A stretch of 64,000 nucleotides of DNA from Veillonella absiana (GTDB lineage: Bacteria; Bacillota; Negativicutes; Veillonellales; Veillonellaceae), in assembly GCF_032970905.1 (NCBI RefSeq), contig NZ_JAWJZA010000013.1. The stretch is one strand, 5' to 3'. Below the pieces are notes generated by a model. The model did not search any database, was not told the DNA's origin, and saw nothing but the letters and a program-made list of their open reading frames with translations. This document shows, piece after piece, positions 27,616-36,681 of the stretch. The number at the start of each line of letters is the position of its first letter. Positions within the stretch are counted from its first letter, which is position 1. A program made the translations under genes and the position numbers.

Positions 27616-27644
27616 GATTTGTAGGGAAATTATTGTAAAATATA

Positions 27645-27673
27645 TTGACATATATACGTAAAGTCGTTATAAT
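27645..27673 (+). promoter_or_regulatory. rpsU promoter
   Basis: Consensus TTGACA (27645-27650) and TATAAT (27668-27673) with 17 bases between. The transcript would have a leader of about 55 bases. Confidence 0.85.
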
Positions 27674-27736
27674 ATGCACATGTGCGTATATAAATATCTG
27701 CACTTCCCTGAGTATATTTTGGAGGGAGGGATATAG

Positions 27737-27916
27737 ATGTCTGAAATTAAAGTCGGTAAAAACGAAACGCTTGAAAGTGCTCTTCGTCGATTCAAACGCT
27801 CCTGCCAAAAAGCAGGTGTTTTGTCTGAAGTAAGAAAACGCGAACACTACGAAAAACCAAGCGTGAAAAGAAAGAAAAAATCTGAAGCAGCAAGAAAACG
27901 CAAATTCAGAGCATAA
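27737..27916 (+). CDS. rpsU: 30S ribosomal protein S21
   Basis: The frame encodes 59 residues beginning MSEIKVGKNETLESALRRF and ending KRKKKSEAARKRKFRA. This is the full length and basic character of S21, a late-binding protein of the 30S subunit near the anti-Shine-Dalgarno region. An unusually strong GGAGGGAGGG ribosome site ends 6 bases before the ATG, and a consensus promoter lies upstream. A terminator at 27925 separates it from yqeY, and the rpsU-yqeY pairing is typical of Firmicutes. Confidence 0.97.
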   Translation: MSEIKVGKNETLESALRRFKRSCQKAGVLSEVRKREHYEKPSVKRKKKSEAARKRKFRA

Positions 27917-27924
27917 GACTAGTA

Positions 27925-27972
27925 CCCTAGTTCTGGCCGCCCTATAGGTGTGTCCAGAATTAGGGTTTCTTT
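27925..27972 (+). terminator. Terminator between rpsU and yqeY
   Basis: CCCTAGTTCTGG (27925-27936) pairs with CCAGAATTAGGG (27954-27965) with one G-T pair, followed by TTTCTTTATTTG. Partial read-through would give lower yqeY than rpsU expression. Confidence 0.8.
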
Positions 27973-27997
27973 ATTTGTAATAGAAAGGAGATCAAGA

Positions 27998-28441
27998 ATG
28001 TCTCTCAAAGACCAATTAAAAGAAAATATGAAAACTGCTATGAAGGCCCGCGAAGAAGGTAAAATTGCTTTGTCCGTAATTCGCATGGTCAATAGTGCTA
28101 TTAAAAATACAGAAATCAACGATAAAGTAGAATTGGATGATCAAGGTATCCTTGATATTTTAGCAAAAGAAATGAAAACTCGCCAAGATTCTCTTCGTGA
28201 ATTTGAAAAGGGTGGCCGTCAAGATTTAGTAGAACATGTACAAGCTGAAATGGCAGTTTTAGAAAAATATCTACCAGCTCAATTAACAGAAGACGAAATT
28301 CGTGAAGTTGTAAAAAATGCGATTGCAGCTTGTGGTGATCAAGTCAATATGGGCAATATAATGAAACATGTAATGCCTGAAACAAAAGGTCGTGCAGATG
28401 GTAAATTAGTAAATACTATTGTAAAAGAATTATTAGGATAA
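27998..28441 (+). CDS. GatB/YqeY-domain protein
   Basis: A 147-residue helical protein of the YqeY family, related to the C-terminal tRNA-binding domain of GatB. Family features include the start MSLKDQLKENMKTAMKAREEGK, the central SVIRMVNSAIKNTEI, and the end MKHVMPETKGRADGKLVNTIVKELL. The last part is the YqeY domain implicated in tRNA binding. The precise role is unknown; linkage to rpsU suggests translation. ATG 27998 follows AAAGGAG. An upstream in-frame GTG at 27950 falls inside the terminator stem and is unlikely. Confidence 0.9.
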   Translation: MSLKDQLKENMKTAMKAREEGKIALSVIRMVNSAIKNTEINDKVELDDQGILDILAKEMKTRQDSLREFEKGGRQDLVEHVQAEMAVLEKYLPAQLTEDEIREVVKNAIAACGDQVNMGNIMKHVMPETKGRADGKLVNTIVKELLG

Positions 28442-28477
28442 ATATTTCTATAGAATTTTACAAAAATATATTGACTA

Positions 28478-28507
28478 TTGACAATGATTTTTATCCTATG
28501 ATATTAT
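28478..28507 (+). promoter_or_regulatory. Probable glutamine synthetase promoter
   Basis: TTGACA (28478-28483) and TATTAT (28502-28507) with an 18-base spacer. A second TTGACT lies at 28471. The predicted transcript starts just before the terminator-like leader. Confidence 0.55.
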
Positions 28508-28534
28508 GTTTTCAAGATAATATTAAGTCAATGG

Positions 28535-28588
28535 AGACTCCTTAACGTTTAAGTGCGTAGGCACTTGGCGCAAGGGGTCTTTTTGTTT
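28535..28588 (+). promoter_or_regulatory. Terminator-like attenuator in the glutamine synthetase leader
   Basis: AGACTCCTT (28535-28543) pairs with AAGGGGTCT (28572-28580) through one G-U pair. It encloses a second hairpin AAGTGC-GTAG-GCACTT (28551-28566), and the outer stem runs directly into TTTTTGTTTATTTG. It lies between the promoter and the ribosome site of the gene (AGGAGG near 28600), the layout of transcription attenuation. No T-box, glnA-motif or known riboswitch sequence was recognised. Confidence 0.6.
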
Positions 28589-28612
28589 ATTTGTACTCTA
28601 GGAGGCACTATT

Positions 28613-30511
28613 ATGGCAAACGAATTATTGTATTATATCCCTGCAGGCCAATATGGTAAAGAAGGTGTATTAGCACTTCTTGAACAACATCCTGAAATTA
28701 AATTTGTATCCTTGGTGGGTATCGACTTAGCAGGTAATGATACAGATGAAAAAATTCCTATGTCTGCATTTTTTGATGATTATGAATCCTTCTTTGAAGG
28801 TCGTGCAGTTCAAACTGATGGTTCCTCTGTTGTATTGACTGACATTGCTACATTAAACAACGCACGTGTTGATATGTGGGGCGATCCAAGTGTTAACTGG
28901 TTTGTAGATTACAACTATGAAAATATCGATGAAGCAACTGGTTTACCAACTGGTACACTTCGTATTCCTGCATTCTTGATGCACAACTACAAATATGTAG
29001 ATTCCCGTGCTATCTTGAAACGTAGCTGCGGTTTCGTTCGTGATCAATTGCTTTCCTTGGTGAAAGAACATGGTCTTAAAAGCATGCCACACATCAATGT
29101 AGATGACATTGCTGATATCGTATTCACATCTGCTACTGAATTGGAATTTTGGGTAAAAACTCCATCCAAATCTGTAACTAAAAAAGAATTATCCGTATCC
29201 CAAAAATTACAAGAACAATACTGGCAACGTACTCATGGTGCAGTTCGTACAGCCCTTGAACAAGCCGTTGAACGCCTTGATCAATATGGTATGCATGCAG
29301 AAATGGGTCATAAAGAAGTAGGTGGTGTAAAAGCTAAACTTGATGATGACGGCAATGTTGACTCTGTATTGGAACAATTAGAAATTGACTGGAAATTCTC
29401 TACAAATCCTTTGCAAACAGCTGATAACGAATTACAAGCTCGTATTATCGTTCGTGAAGTATTCCGTGAAAATGGCCTTGACGTTACTTTCAAAGCAAAA
29501 CCAATCATTGGCGTAGCTGGTTCTGGTGAACATACTCACTTTGGCGTAATGGCTAAATTGAAATCTGGTAAAGTAACTAACTTGTTTAGCCCAGAAGATA
29601 TGAAAAAAGAATCTGCTAGTTCCTTGGGTATTGGTGCTATCATGGGGCTATTGAAACATTATGAAGCAATTAACCCATTCATTTCTTCCACAACTGACTC
29701 TTTGAATCGTTTAAAACCAGGTTTTGAAGCACCAGTTTGTATCGTAACTTCTTTGGGTACTAATCCTAGCGAACCAAGCCGTAACCGTACAATCCTTTGT
29801 GGTTTGATTCGTGATATCGATAACCCTATGGCAACTCGTTACGAATTGCGCTCTCCAAACCCTTATACAAATACATATACTGCATTAGCATTGATGTTTA
29901 TCGCTGCATTTGATGGTATGAAATATGCAATTACAACTGGTAAATCCCAAGCTGAATTGGAAGCTGAATTATCCAAAGCTCCTGGTGAAGATGCTGAATA
30001 TCTTGAAAAAGATCGTGTATACCGTTCCGAAAAAGACGTATTCGAAGATTACACTCAAGAAGAACGTAACCAAATGTTCGGTATTCCACCAGCAACTGTA
30101 TGGGAAAACATCTTGGGTTACAAAAATCATGCTGATAAAGTAGCAACATTAGCTCAAGGCGATGGTTTCACTCAAGAATTGATGGATTCCTTTATTGCTT
30201 CCATCTTGAAACGTTGGAAATTGGAATTGGCTAACCGTCTAATTCCAGCTAACCTTGAAATTGTAAAAGCTATGGTAGCTCTTCATGGTGACAATGCAAA
30301 CAGTATCGACGCTACTCGTTTTGCAGAAGTTAATGACTTACGTCTATATCTTGCAAAAGACAAAGAAGGTCAAAAATCCTTGTTCACACGTATCGCAGAA
30401 GCATTAGCAACAGCTGATTATGATACAGCATCCAAATTACAAATGGAAATGAACGATAAAATGGAAGAATTGGAAGCTAAATATGCTAACTATAGCAAAA
30501 ATATCTTCTAA
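28613..30511 (+). CDS. Glutamine synthetase, extended form
   Basis: The enzyme joins ammonia to glutamate using ATP. Active-site segments include FTSATELEFWV, the GMHAEMGHKEVGG region, VAGSGEHTHFGVM (the ammonium/glutamate-binding loop, as in the GSGMHTH of GlnA) and ATRYELRSPNPYTNTYTALALM (as in the R-x-E-x-R-x-PDP region). At 632 residues it is about 190 longer than ordinary GSI, with an extra helical C-terminal region. This long form occurs in clostridia and Negativicutes. The start ATG 28613 has AGGAGG upstream; reading from 28553 would begin inside the attenuator. It appears monocistronic, with a hairpin terminator at 30542. The leader suggests attenuation control. Confidence 0.88.
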   Translation: MANELLYYIPAGQYGKEGVLALLEQHPEIKFVSLVGIDLAGNDTDEKIPMSAFFDDYESFFEGRAVQTDGSSVVLTDIATLNNARVDMWGDPSVNWFVDYNYENIDEATGLPTGTLRIPAFLMHNYKYVDSRAILKRSCGFVRDQLLSLVKEHGLKSMPHINVDDIADIVFTSATELEFWVKTPSKSVTKKELSVSQKLQEQYWQRTHGAVRTALEQAVERLDQYGMHAEMGHKEVGGVKAKLDDDGNVDSVLEQLEIDWKFSTNPLQTADNELQARIIVREVFRENGLDVTFKAKPIIGVAGSGEHTHFGVMAKLKSGKVTNLFSPEDMKKESASSLGIGAIMGLLKHYEAINPFISSTTDSLNRLKPGFEAPVCIVTSLGTNPSEPSRNRTILCGLIRDIDNPMATRYELRSPNPYTNTYTALALMFIAAFDGMKYAITTGKSQAELEAELSKAPGEDAEYLEKDRVYRSEKDVFEDYTQEERNQMFGIPPATVWENILGYKNHADKVATLAQGDGFTQELMDSFIASILKRWKLELANRLIPANLEIVKAMVALHGDNANSIDATRFAEVNDLRLYLAKDKEGQKSLFTRIAEALATADYDTASKLQMEMNDKMEELEAKYANYSKNIF

Positions 30512-30541
30512 TTGATCTTGGTTAATTCAAATAACTAACAT

Positions 30542-30584
30542 AAGGCCGTACATCACAACTCCTCGAAGTGATGTATGGCCTTTG
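30542..30584 (+). terminator. Terminator after glutamine synthetase
   Basis: AAGGCCGTACATCAC pairs with GTGATGTATGGCCTT (15 bp, one G-T pair) around an 11-base loop. Only TTTG follows, so the T-tract is short. Confidence 0.7.
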
Positions 30585-30812
30585 TGCTGTAAATTTTTAA
30601 ATATATTGCAAAGGTTCGTGGAATCAATAATACCCGCGTTAAGTGTCTGTGAAAATACTACTGATTCTTATGTATTTTAACTATCAAAAATATCTATATT
30701 TATCATAGCCAAAAGGTAGGAATAAAATTTGAAATGTGATAGAATGATTAAGGAAAGATAAATTATGGGTATAATTTTCAATTATACCTATGTTACACAA
30801 AAGGAGCTAATT
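30585..30812. other. Intergenic stretch with a weak extended -10 only
   Basis: No gene or RNA was recognised. TGATAGAAT at 30737-30745 resembles an extended -10 that could serve the next gene; no matching -35 was seen. Confidence 0.4.
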
Positions 30813-31187
30813 ATGGTATTCTCTGAAAAATTCTTTGAAGTATTGCAACATGAAGGTGTTGTATCTATCACTACTTGGGCTAATAACGAAGCACATGTAA
30901 CTAATACATGGAATTCTTATCTAAAAATTAAAGATGATACAATCTGGATTCCAGCATCAGGTATGACTAGTACAGAAGCAGATTTAAAAGAAAACAATCG
31001 TGTTATTGTAACATTAGGCTCACGTGAAGTAGAAGGGTTCAATGGTTACCAAGGTACTGGTTTCCGCGTTGAAGGTACTTCAGAATTCGTAGCAGAAGGT
31101 CCAATTTTTGATGAAATGTTCGAAGCATTCCCATTCATCAAACGTGTATTGATTGTTAAAGCTGAATCTACAAAACAATTATTGTAA
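30813..31187 (+). CDS. Pyridoxamine 5'-phosphate oxidase-like FMN-binding protein
   Basis: A 124-residue split-barrel flavoprotein of the small PNPOx-like group. Recognisable parts are FEVLQHEGVVSITTW at the start, WIPASGMTSTEADLKENNRVIVTLGSREV in the middle, and FRVEGTSEFVAEGP near the end. The family includes FMN-binding oxidoreductases of unknown substrate, and true PNP oxidase (PdxH) is longer, so pyridoxal synthesis is not implied. ATG 30813 has AAGGAG upstream; 16 extra residues to 30765 look non-coding. It is a single-gene unit closed by a strong bidirectional terminator. Confidence 0.75.
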   Translation: MVFSEKFFEVLQHEGVVSITTWANNEAHVTNTWNSYLKIKDDTIWIPASGMTSTEADLKENNRVIVTLGSREVEGFNGYQGTGFRVEGTSEFVAEGPIFDEMFEAFPFIKRVLIVKAESTKQLL

Positions 31188-31258
31188 CACTAACTATATA
31201 TTGCTAACGTAAATGCTACATTGCTTAATCAATAGTTTGCATTATATTTCGCATTTTA

Positions 31259-31298
31259 AAACCCCCATGATTCAAACTTTTGAATCATGGGGGTTTGT
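31259..31298. terminator. Bidirectional terminator between convergent genes
   Basis: AAACCCCCATGATTCAAA pairs perfectly with its complement ending GGGGGTTT (31259-31276 and 31279-31296). A-tract and T-tract flanks serve both strands. It separates the FMN-binding gene (+) from the aminopeptidase (-). Confidence 0.85.
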
Positions 31299-31353
31299 TA
31301 TATACCTATGTATTTAAATGGGCATTATAGGAGAAGATATATTAGAATACATA

Positions 31354-32583
31354 TTAAATCTGTAATCGCCCATCAATCATAATTGCTACTTCTTGATCAT
31401 TTTGTGTAAGACCAGTGATGTTCATATGTTCATGACCTATCATAAAATCTACATGAGATAAGGAGTGGTTTAATCCTTTTTCCTTTAGTTCTTCGTCAGA
31501 TAAACCGTCACTATCTTTCAAGCACGTTGGATAGGCTGCACCGATGGCTAAATGACAAGATGCATTTTCGTCGAACAATGTTTCAAAATAGATTTGATGG
31601 GATTGACTGATAGGGCTATAGTGATCAACTAGTGCGATTTCACCAAGGTATTGGGAACCTTCGTCAGTTTCAATGAGTTCTTTGAGGATGTCTAAACCTT
31701 CTTCAGCCGTATAATCTACAATTTTTCCGTCCTTAAAAGTAAAGGAGAAATTATTAATGGGATTACCTTGGTAAATTAATGGTTTAGTACTGTGTACCAC
31801 ACCGTTAACGCCATTATATTGAGGTGCAGAGAATACTTCTTCTGTAGGAATATTAGCATTGAAAATGACACCATCTTTAGAGGCTTCTGCGCCACCTTGC
31901 CAGATATGGTTTGTTGGAAGTTCTACGGTTAAATCTGTGCCATTAGAACACGTATAGTGTAAGGATTTTAAATTCAAAATATTGAGTGCTTCCGTACGTT
32001 TTTTCAAATTATCCATGTGGGAATTGAACGTTTCACTTTCACTAACATTTTGGAGACGACACAATGTCAAAATAATATCCCATAAGCGGTCGATTTTTTC
32101 TTCGTCTGTACCAGTATAGCCTAGTAGATTAGCCCATAATACAGTTGGCACAGAGGCTACACACCAAGTGAGTGTGCTATTCATAATAGCCGTGTGATAG
32201 AATGTCAACGCTTTGTTAAGATTTCTGGAGTTGAGGGAAATACGGTTTGTTGGAATGCCTTGCAATGCATTTGGATTGGCACTAATGAGTGAAAGAAACG
32301 CTGCTTTTTCGTCTACATATTGTTGATAAAATACTGGAATCCAATTAGCCGGTGTTTCTAGGCAACTTGCATCAGCATGCAATAAACGTTGGCGTGTAAT
32401 AGGACTATGACGCCAATTAATGACAACCTCTTTAGCACCAAGGTCATAAGCTTCTTCTGTAATAATGACAGCAAAATCCTTTTGCTCTACATCTACAGAT
32501 ACTACAAGTGTTTGTTTGTCTTGTAAATTTACACCAGTTTGAATGAGTAAACGGGCATATTCTCTTAATTTGTCTTGATTCAT
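31354..32583 (-). CDS. M29-family aminopeptidase
   Basis: A 409-residue cytosolic metallopeptidase of family M29 (AmpS/PepS/thermophilic aminopeptidase), which removes N-terminal residues from peptides using two metal ions. Family segments include MNQDKLREYARLLIQTGVNLQ at the start and LTVELPTNHIWQGG. VFSAPQYNGVNGVV corresponds to the EVFTAP motif with a metal-binding Glu. LGEIALVDHYSPISQS holds further ligands, and HVDFMIGHEHMNITG near the end supplies the His/Asp ligands. CAGGAGACATA precedes the ATG. It stands alone on the minus strand, diverging from comEA 120 bp away. With pepT broken in this window, it is one intact peptidase that remains. Confidence 0.9.
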   Translation of the reverse strand: MNQDKLREYARLLIQTGVNLQDKQTLVVSVDVEQKDFAVIITEEAYDLGAKEVVINWRHSPITRQRLLHADASCLETPANWIPVFYQQYVDEKAAFLSLISANPNALQGIPTNRISLNSRNLNKALTFYHTAIMNSTLTWCVASVPTVLWANLLGYTGTDEEKIDRLWDIILTLCRLQNVSESETFNSHMDNLKKRTEALNILNLKSLHYTCSNGTDLTVELPTNHIWQGGAEASKDGVIFNANIPTEEVFSAPQYNGVNGVVHSTKPLIYQGNPINNFSFTFKDGKIVDYTAEEGLDILKELIETDEGSQYLGEIALVDHYSPISQSHQIYFETLFDENASCHLAIGAAYPTCLKDSDGLSDEELKEKGLNHSLSHVDFMIGHEHMNITGLTQNDQEVAIMIDGRLQI

Positions 32584-32702
32584 TATGTCTCCTGTTCATT
32601 GATAGGAAAATTTAGAGGAGTTTTTACTTTCATAGCGAATATTATTTTAGCCATAGTGTGGAATGGTAAATACTGTCGCAATAACAAAGGAGGACTCCAT
32701 CT

Positions 32703-33407
32703 ATGAAAGTTCAATTTTCATCTAAACGTTATCTATTAATTATAAGTATATGTATGATAATAGGAATCTATTTCCTATGGCCTATTATATCAAATGATAC
32801 GCAAAAAATACACGTATCGGATTCCTCATTGGTACAAACAGAAATGCAAACATTAGGAGAAGAATCTTTTGATGATACGCAACTAGAAAAACAAGATTCA
32901 AGTGAAAGCACTACATCCAGTAGATTGGATGATAATAATGATGGCATGAAATCAGGGAAAGGTCAGAAAAAGCTTTCACAAAATAATCAAAAATTAGCAT
33001 CCTATCTCGTATACATTTCAGGAGCCGTACAAAATCCAGGTCTCTATGCACTAGAGGGGACCAGCACAACTGCAGACATCATTAAAACAGCAGGGGGATT
33101 ATTACCCTATGCTGGCACAGACGGAATCAATATGGCGGATACCGTCAAATCAGGGTCGCATATTCACATTCCATTCAATTATTCAGGTAATCCAGAGTTA
33201 TTATTACGTAAACCTAAAATCAACATTAATACTGCTACGGTTGAGGAATTAAAATCCCTACCAGGCATTGGTGATGCTATGGCTAAACGAATCGAAGAAT
33301 ACAGACAAACGCAAGGACAATTTACTAGCATTGAGGATATCAAGAAGATAAAGGGGATTGGCGATGCAATGTTTAAGAAATTGGGCGACAAAATTTCAGT
33401 TTCATAA
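32703..33407 (+). CDS. comEA: Competence protein ComEA (DNA receptor)
   Basis: ComEA is the membrane-anchored receptor that binds double-stranded DNA during transformation. The 234-residue protein has one N-terminal membrane segment (about 9-28). A Ser/Asp/Gln-rich spacer follows, then an SLBB-type domain (YISGAVQNPGLYALEG, about 101-158) and two helix-hairpin-helix units (NINTATVEELKSLPGIGDAMAKRI and IEDIKKIKGIGDAMFKKLG, 172-233). CAAAGGAGG precedes the ATG. The comEC frame begins inside its last 45 bases. The comEA-comEC-holA order implies the cell was, or is, naturally transformable. Confidence 0.92.
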   Translation: MKVQFSSKRYLLIISICMIIGIYFLWPIISNDTQKIHVSDSSLVQTEMQTLGEESFDDTQLEKQDSSESTTSSRLDDNNDGMKSGKGQKKLSQNNQKLASYLVYISGAVQNPGLYALEGTSTTADIIKTAGGLLPYAGTDGINMADTVKSGSHIHIPFNYSGNPELLLRKPKININTATVEELKSLPGIGDAMAKRIEEYRQTQGQFTSIEDIKKIKGIGDAMFKKLGDKISVS

Positions 33408-35679
33408 AGGTAATCGTGGATATACCTTTGTAGAATTAGCAATTATCTGGTTAAGTGCGATTTGTATTGGTATTATAGCTACCTATGGTCATAATTATCA
33501 TATGTCTGAACCATTATGGTGTATTGTGTTTATAGCTGTTGGCTATATTCTGATTCAATTGGGAAGAATGATGCTGCATTATTCAGAGCTAGCTGTAGTG
33601 AGTTTTGTATTTTTAGTAGTGACGACCGCATCAATGGGGCTATTAGGATATTATCGAACGGAACAATCCATATTACAGTATTACAATACATCCAGTTTTT
33701 ATCTGAATGAAGAAGGAACTTATTATGTGCTGACCACAAAGGATAGTGAAATCTCTAAAACTAATAGCACATTTCAACATAACTTGGCTGGACATATGAA
33801 CCAGTCTGAAGGGACTATTAATAATAAAGAGGGGACATCACTCAAAACGGAAGGTCGACTCTATGGTTTAATTCCGAATAAGAAAAACGCTTATAGACAG
33901 TTTTTAGAGGCTCATGGACATATACAAATCTATTTAGTACCTCAATCTGATACAACTATACCGGCAGGAACTATTCTTTCCATACAGGGGGCACCTAAAT
34001 CGTTACCTATTATAGAGGAACGAGGACGCATTGATATGCGTGGGCGGTATATGTCACTAAATTTAACGGGCCGTATGTATCAGGGACGATACAAGATTAT
34101 TTCTAGTGATGAATTAAATTATGTGGGTTATCATGAAACTTGGCGTGATCGAATTGAGCGAAATATCATCTATCAATTAGGACAAGTACGGCAGCGTATC
34201 TATGGTATAGTGGAAGAAAATTTACCTAGGCCTATAGCCACATTGTCAGAGGCCTTGTTACTAGGAGGTCATTACTCAGAAATAGATCAAACTGTTATGA
34301 AAGGATTTTCCTATACGGGACTCATTCATATTTTATCTGTGTCGGGTTCACATATTGGATTATTATTTTCGCTCGTATATGGTATCTCTCACATTCTAAA
34401 CATACGTAAACAACGTGGGGTGTATTGTGCTATTGGAATTGTTATTATGTATTGTGCAATAGTTGGATTTAATGCGCCTATCGTACGTGCTACCATAATG
34501 GGGATTATTATGGCGCTAGGAATACTTCAAGGACGGCTATATCATGCCAGACAGGCTCTTACAATAACCGCTATTGGCATATTAGTATTTGATCCGCTAG
34601 CACTGACGGATGTGAGTTTCCAATTATCTTTCGGTGCCACCTATGGTTTATTACTCTTTGGCAAACACTTGTATCTATTAATGGGATATTGGCCCATATG
34701 GGTGAAAGCGCCCATCGTATTATGTGTAAGTGCACAGTTAATCGTATTACCATTTCAACTGTATTATTTTCATTTTGTCAGTGTATTGAGTTTATTCGCA
34801 TCTATTTTTGTGGCACCTTTATTGGATATGGCTATACTGTTATTAATGACCTTACTCCTAGTGTATCCCGTTGTATCGTTGGGGATACTCTGGTTCGTAC
34901 TCGAATATATACTGAAAATTGCGCTATTTATCAATCAGAGCCTATTAACATTGCCTGGAGGGTATTGGTGGATAGGCTATATGCCATTATGGGCTTGTGG
35001 AGTATATTTCGGGATTTTACGATTATTATATTATTTTCTAGTGGAACAGAAATCACAGCAGCGAAAGGTTGTGTATGTATTGATGTGTCTATTAATGGGT
35101 ACTGTTGGACTATCCTATGGTAGTCATCACTTTCACAAGGGGACAATTATACATACCATACCTATTTCACAAGGCGTAGCTCTGCTCATTATGCCAGAGT
35201 GGAATTGGTTTGACCATGATGTAGACAGTTCAAACCATAATATAAAGGAGCATATGTCCCAGAATGCGGATTCACAGGTTCCTATGTTACTCATGGATAT
35301 CCCAAAGGAGAAGATGTCTAATAGTGTTATTTATCAACTAGAAAATGTTATTCATACCTATGGTTATACAGTGAATGATGTTAAGAAAGTTTCGTTTTCA
35401 TCGAAATCGAACTTTCAAATTCTATACCAAAATGAAAGTTCACTATATGTATTGGGCAATGGACAAACGAAGAAAAAGATTCTAAAATTATTAGATGGAT
35501 ATATGGTATATATTATGACTAGTCAGTCATCATTACTACATGATTTAGTACAGTTAGAGGCGCCTAATTTGAAGGGAATTATCTATTATCCACCATTTCA
35601 AAAGTTAGGTGACGTAGAGCCTGAGGATGAATTCATTCATGCTGTACGATTCGAATATATAAAAGATTTTATATTATAA
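33364..35679 (+). CDS. comEC: ComEC/Rec2 DNA-uptake channel, lacking a recognisable metallo-beta-lactamase motif
   Basis: ComEC forms the inner-membrane channel for single-stranded DNA in transformation. The ~771-residue protein has N-terminal helices (about 20-90) and a soluble DUF4131-like domain. The Competence domain carries LSVSGSHIGLLFSLVYGI, VGFNAPIVRATIMGIIMALG and LTDVSFQLSFGATYGLLLFG. Most ComEC proteins end in a metallo-beta-lactamase domain; here the corresponding part (HTIPISQGVALLIMPEWN onward) has no HxHxDH motif and looks degenerate. ATG 33364 follows AAGGGG by 7 bases; a TTG six bases earlier is possible. It overlaps comEA by 44 bases, and holA follows at once. Confidence 0.9.
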   Translation: MQCLRNWATKFQFHKGNRGYTFVELAIIWLSAICIGIIATYGHNYHMSEPLWCIVFIAVGYILIQLGRMMLHYSELAVVSFVFLVVTTASMGLLGYYRTEQSILQYYNTSSFYLNEEGTYYVLTTKDSEISKTNSTFQHNLAGHMNQSEGTINNKEGTSLKTEGRLYGLIPNKKNAYRQFLEAHGHIQIYLVPQSDTTIPAGTILSIQGAPKSLPIIEERGRIDMRGRYMSLNLTGRMYQGRYKIISSDELNYVGYHETWRDRIERNIIYQLGQVRQRIYGIVEENLPRPIATLSEALLLGGHYSEIDQTVMKGFSYTGLIHILSVSGSHIGLLFSLVYGISHILNIRKQRGVYCAIGIVIMYCAIVGFNAPIVRATIMGIIMALGILQGRLYHARQALTITAIGILVFDPLALTDVSFQLSFGATYGLLLFGKHLYLLMGYWPIWVKAPIVLCVSAQLIVLPFQLYYFHFVSVLSLFASIFVAPLLDMAILLLMTLLLVYPVVSLGILWFVLEYILKIALFINQSLLTLPGGYWWIGYMPLWACGVYFGILRLLYYFLVEQKSQQRKVVYVLMCLLMGTVGLSYGSHHFHKGTIIHTIPISQGVALLIMPEWNWFDHDVDSSNHNIKEHMSQNADSQVPMLLMDIPKEKMSNSVIYQLENVIHTYGYTVNDVKKVSFSSKSNFQILYQNESSLYVLGNGQTKKKILKLLDGYMVYIMTSQSSLLHDLVQLEAPNLKGIIYYPPFQKLGDVEPEDEFIHAVRFEYIKDFIL

Positions 35680-35697
35680 ATGAGGAGAAATATACCC

Positions 35698-36678
35698 GTG
35701 TCAGTTGTTACACTATTGTATGGGAATGAGCCACAACTAATTGAAGAAAAGAAAAGAGAGTTTCTCCGTTCCTATATGTATCTACCACTAGTTATGCTTA
35801 ATGACGAGTCTGGTCCAGCCAGAATTAGTGAACAACTCAGTGAGGATTCCTTGTTTGGCGATGCTAAGGTATTTTGCCTTGTTAATTTGCCTATCATCAA
35901 AAAAAGCGGGCAAAAGGACTCTAAAGAATGGGATGCGTTGTATGAATTGCTTATCAATTATACAGGTGATAATCCTGTACTTCTCATTTATCATGACAAT
36001 ATAGATAAACGTATTAAACGTAATAATGAGTTACTGAAGAAAATACCTAATACAGAGTGCAAGCGTTTGGAAGGACAAGAGCTATTATATTGGCTACGCA
36101 ATTATTGCAAGTCTAATGGCTATAGTATCTCTCCAGATGGCATGAATTATCTTGCTCATATGCTGGAGTTATGGCAAGATGTGCCAGTTACATTTATGAA
36201 AACGGAAATGGATCGTTATTTCCTTCAATTACAAGATACGAAAACCATTGATGCGATATTCCTAGAGGAAAATAGTAGTGACTATGGTGCTAAAAATATA
36301 TTTACCTTTAAAGAAGCCTTGTTAAAACAAGATGTGCCTGTATTGCTTGAGCTATTTCCATTTATGTTTGGCTACAAGGAAATCGATCGTGCTATGAGTT
36401 ATATTGAAGGTCAACTTCGTTTACAGCTCATGGTCAGTGAATGTCGTAAGGCGGGGATGGCATTACGTCAAATCGAAACTTTATTTAAGGATAATGGATC
36501 TACGACGAAGGCTTATCCTATTAAATTAGCCTATGAAGCGAGTCCACGCATTCCCATTATTGCACTACGCCAATTATTACACGGTCTATACGAGATTATG
36601 ACCGATAATCGCCGCGGGAAAGGCGATATTTGGCGATTTAGAGACTTATGTCTAACCTATTGTGGGTATAAAGGATAG
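35698..36678 (+). CDS. holA: DNA polymerase III delta subunit HolA
   Basis: HolA is the clamp-loader subunit that opens the beta clamp. The protein starts SVVTLLYGNEPQLIEEKKREF, matching the family opening FLYGxxxxLIxE. It continues with the AAA+-like fold (VFCLVNLPIIKK, VLLIYHDNIDKRIKRNNELLK). The C-terminal collar domain holds the segment GYKEIDRAMSYIEGQLRLQLM. GTG 35698 is preferred because GAGGAG lies 10 bases upstream; an ATG at 35680 directly after comEC would place that site inside the gene. The length from the GTG, 326 residues, is normal. holA directly after comEC is common in Firmicutes, and polC follows after three bases. Confidence 0.9.
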   Translation: MSVVTLLYGNEPQLIEEKKREFLRSYMYLPLVMLNDESGPARISEQLSEDSLFGDAKVFCLVNLPIIKKSGQKDSKEWDALYELLINYTGDNPVLLIYHDNIDKRIKRNNELLKKIPNTECKRLEGQELLYWLRNYCKSNGYSISPDGMNYLAHMLELWQDVPVTFMKTEMDRYFLQLQDTKTIDAIFLEENSSDYGAKNIFTFKEALLKQDVPVLLELFPFMFGYKEIDRAMSYIEGQLRLQLMVSECRKAGMALRQIETLFKDNGSTTKAYPIKLAYEASPRIPIIALRQLLHGLYEIMTDNRRGKGDIWRFRDLCLTYCGYKG

Positions 36679-36681
36679 AAA

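Noticed and set aside
28535..28612. T-box or glutamine riboswitch before glutamine synthetase
   Set aside because: No TGGNACCGCG T-box bulge and no glnA-motif conserved bases; only the attenuator-like hairpins are supported.
34689..35123. 144-codon + frame within comEC
   Set aside because: Overlaps the well-supported comEC membrane region in another frame; cysteine-rich shadow without similarity.
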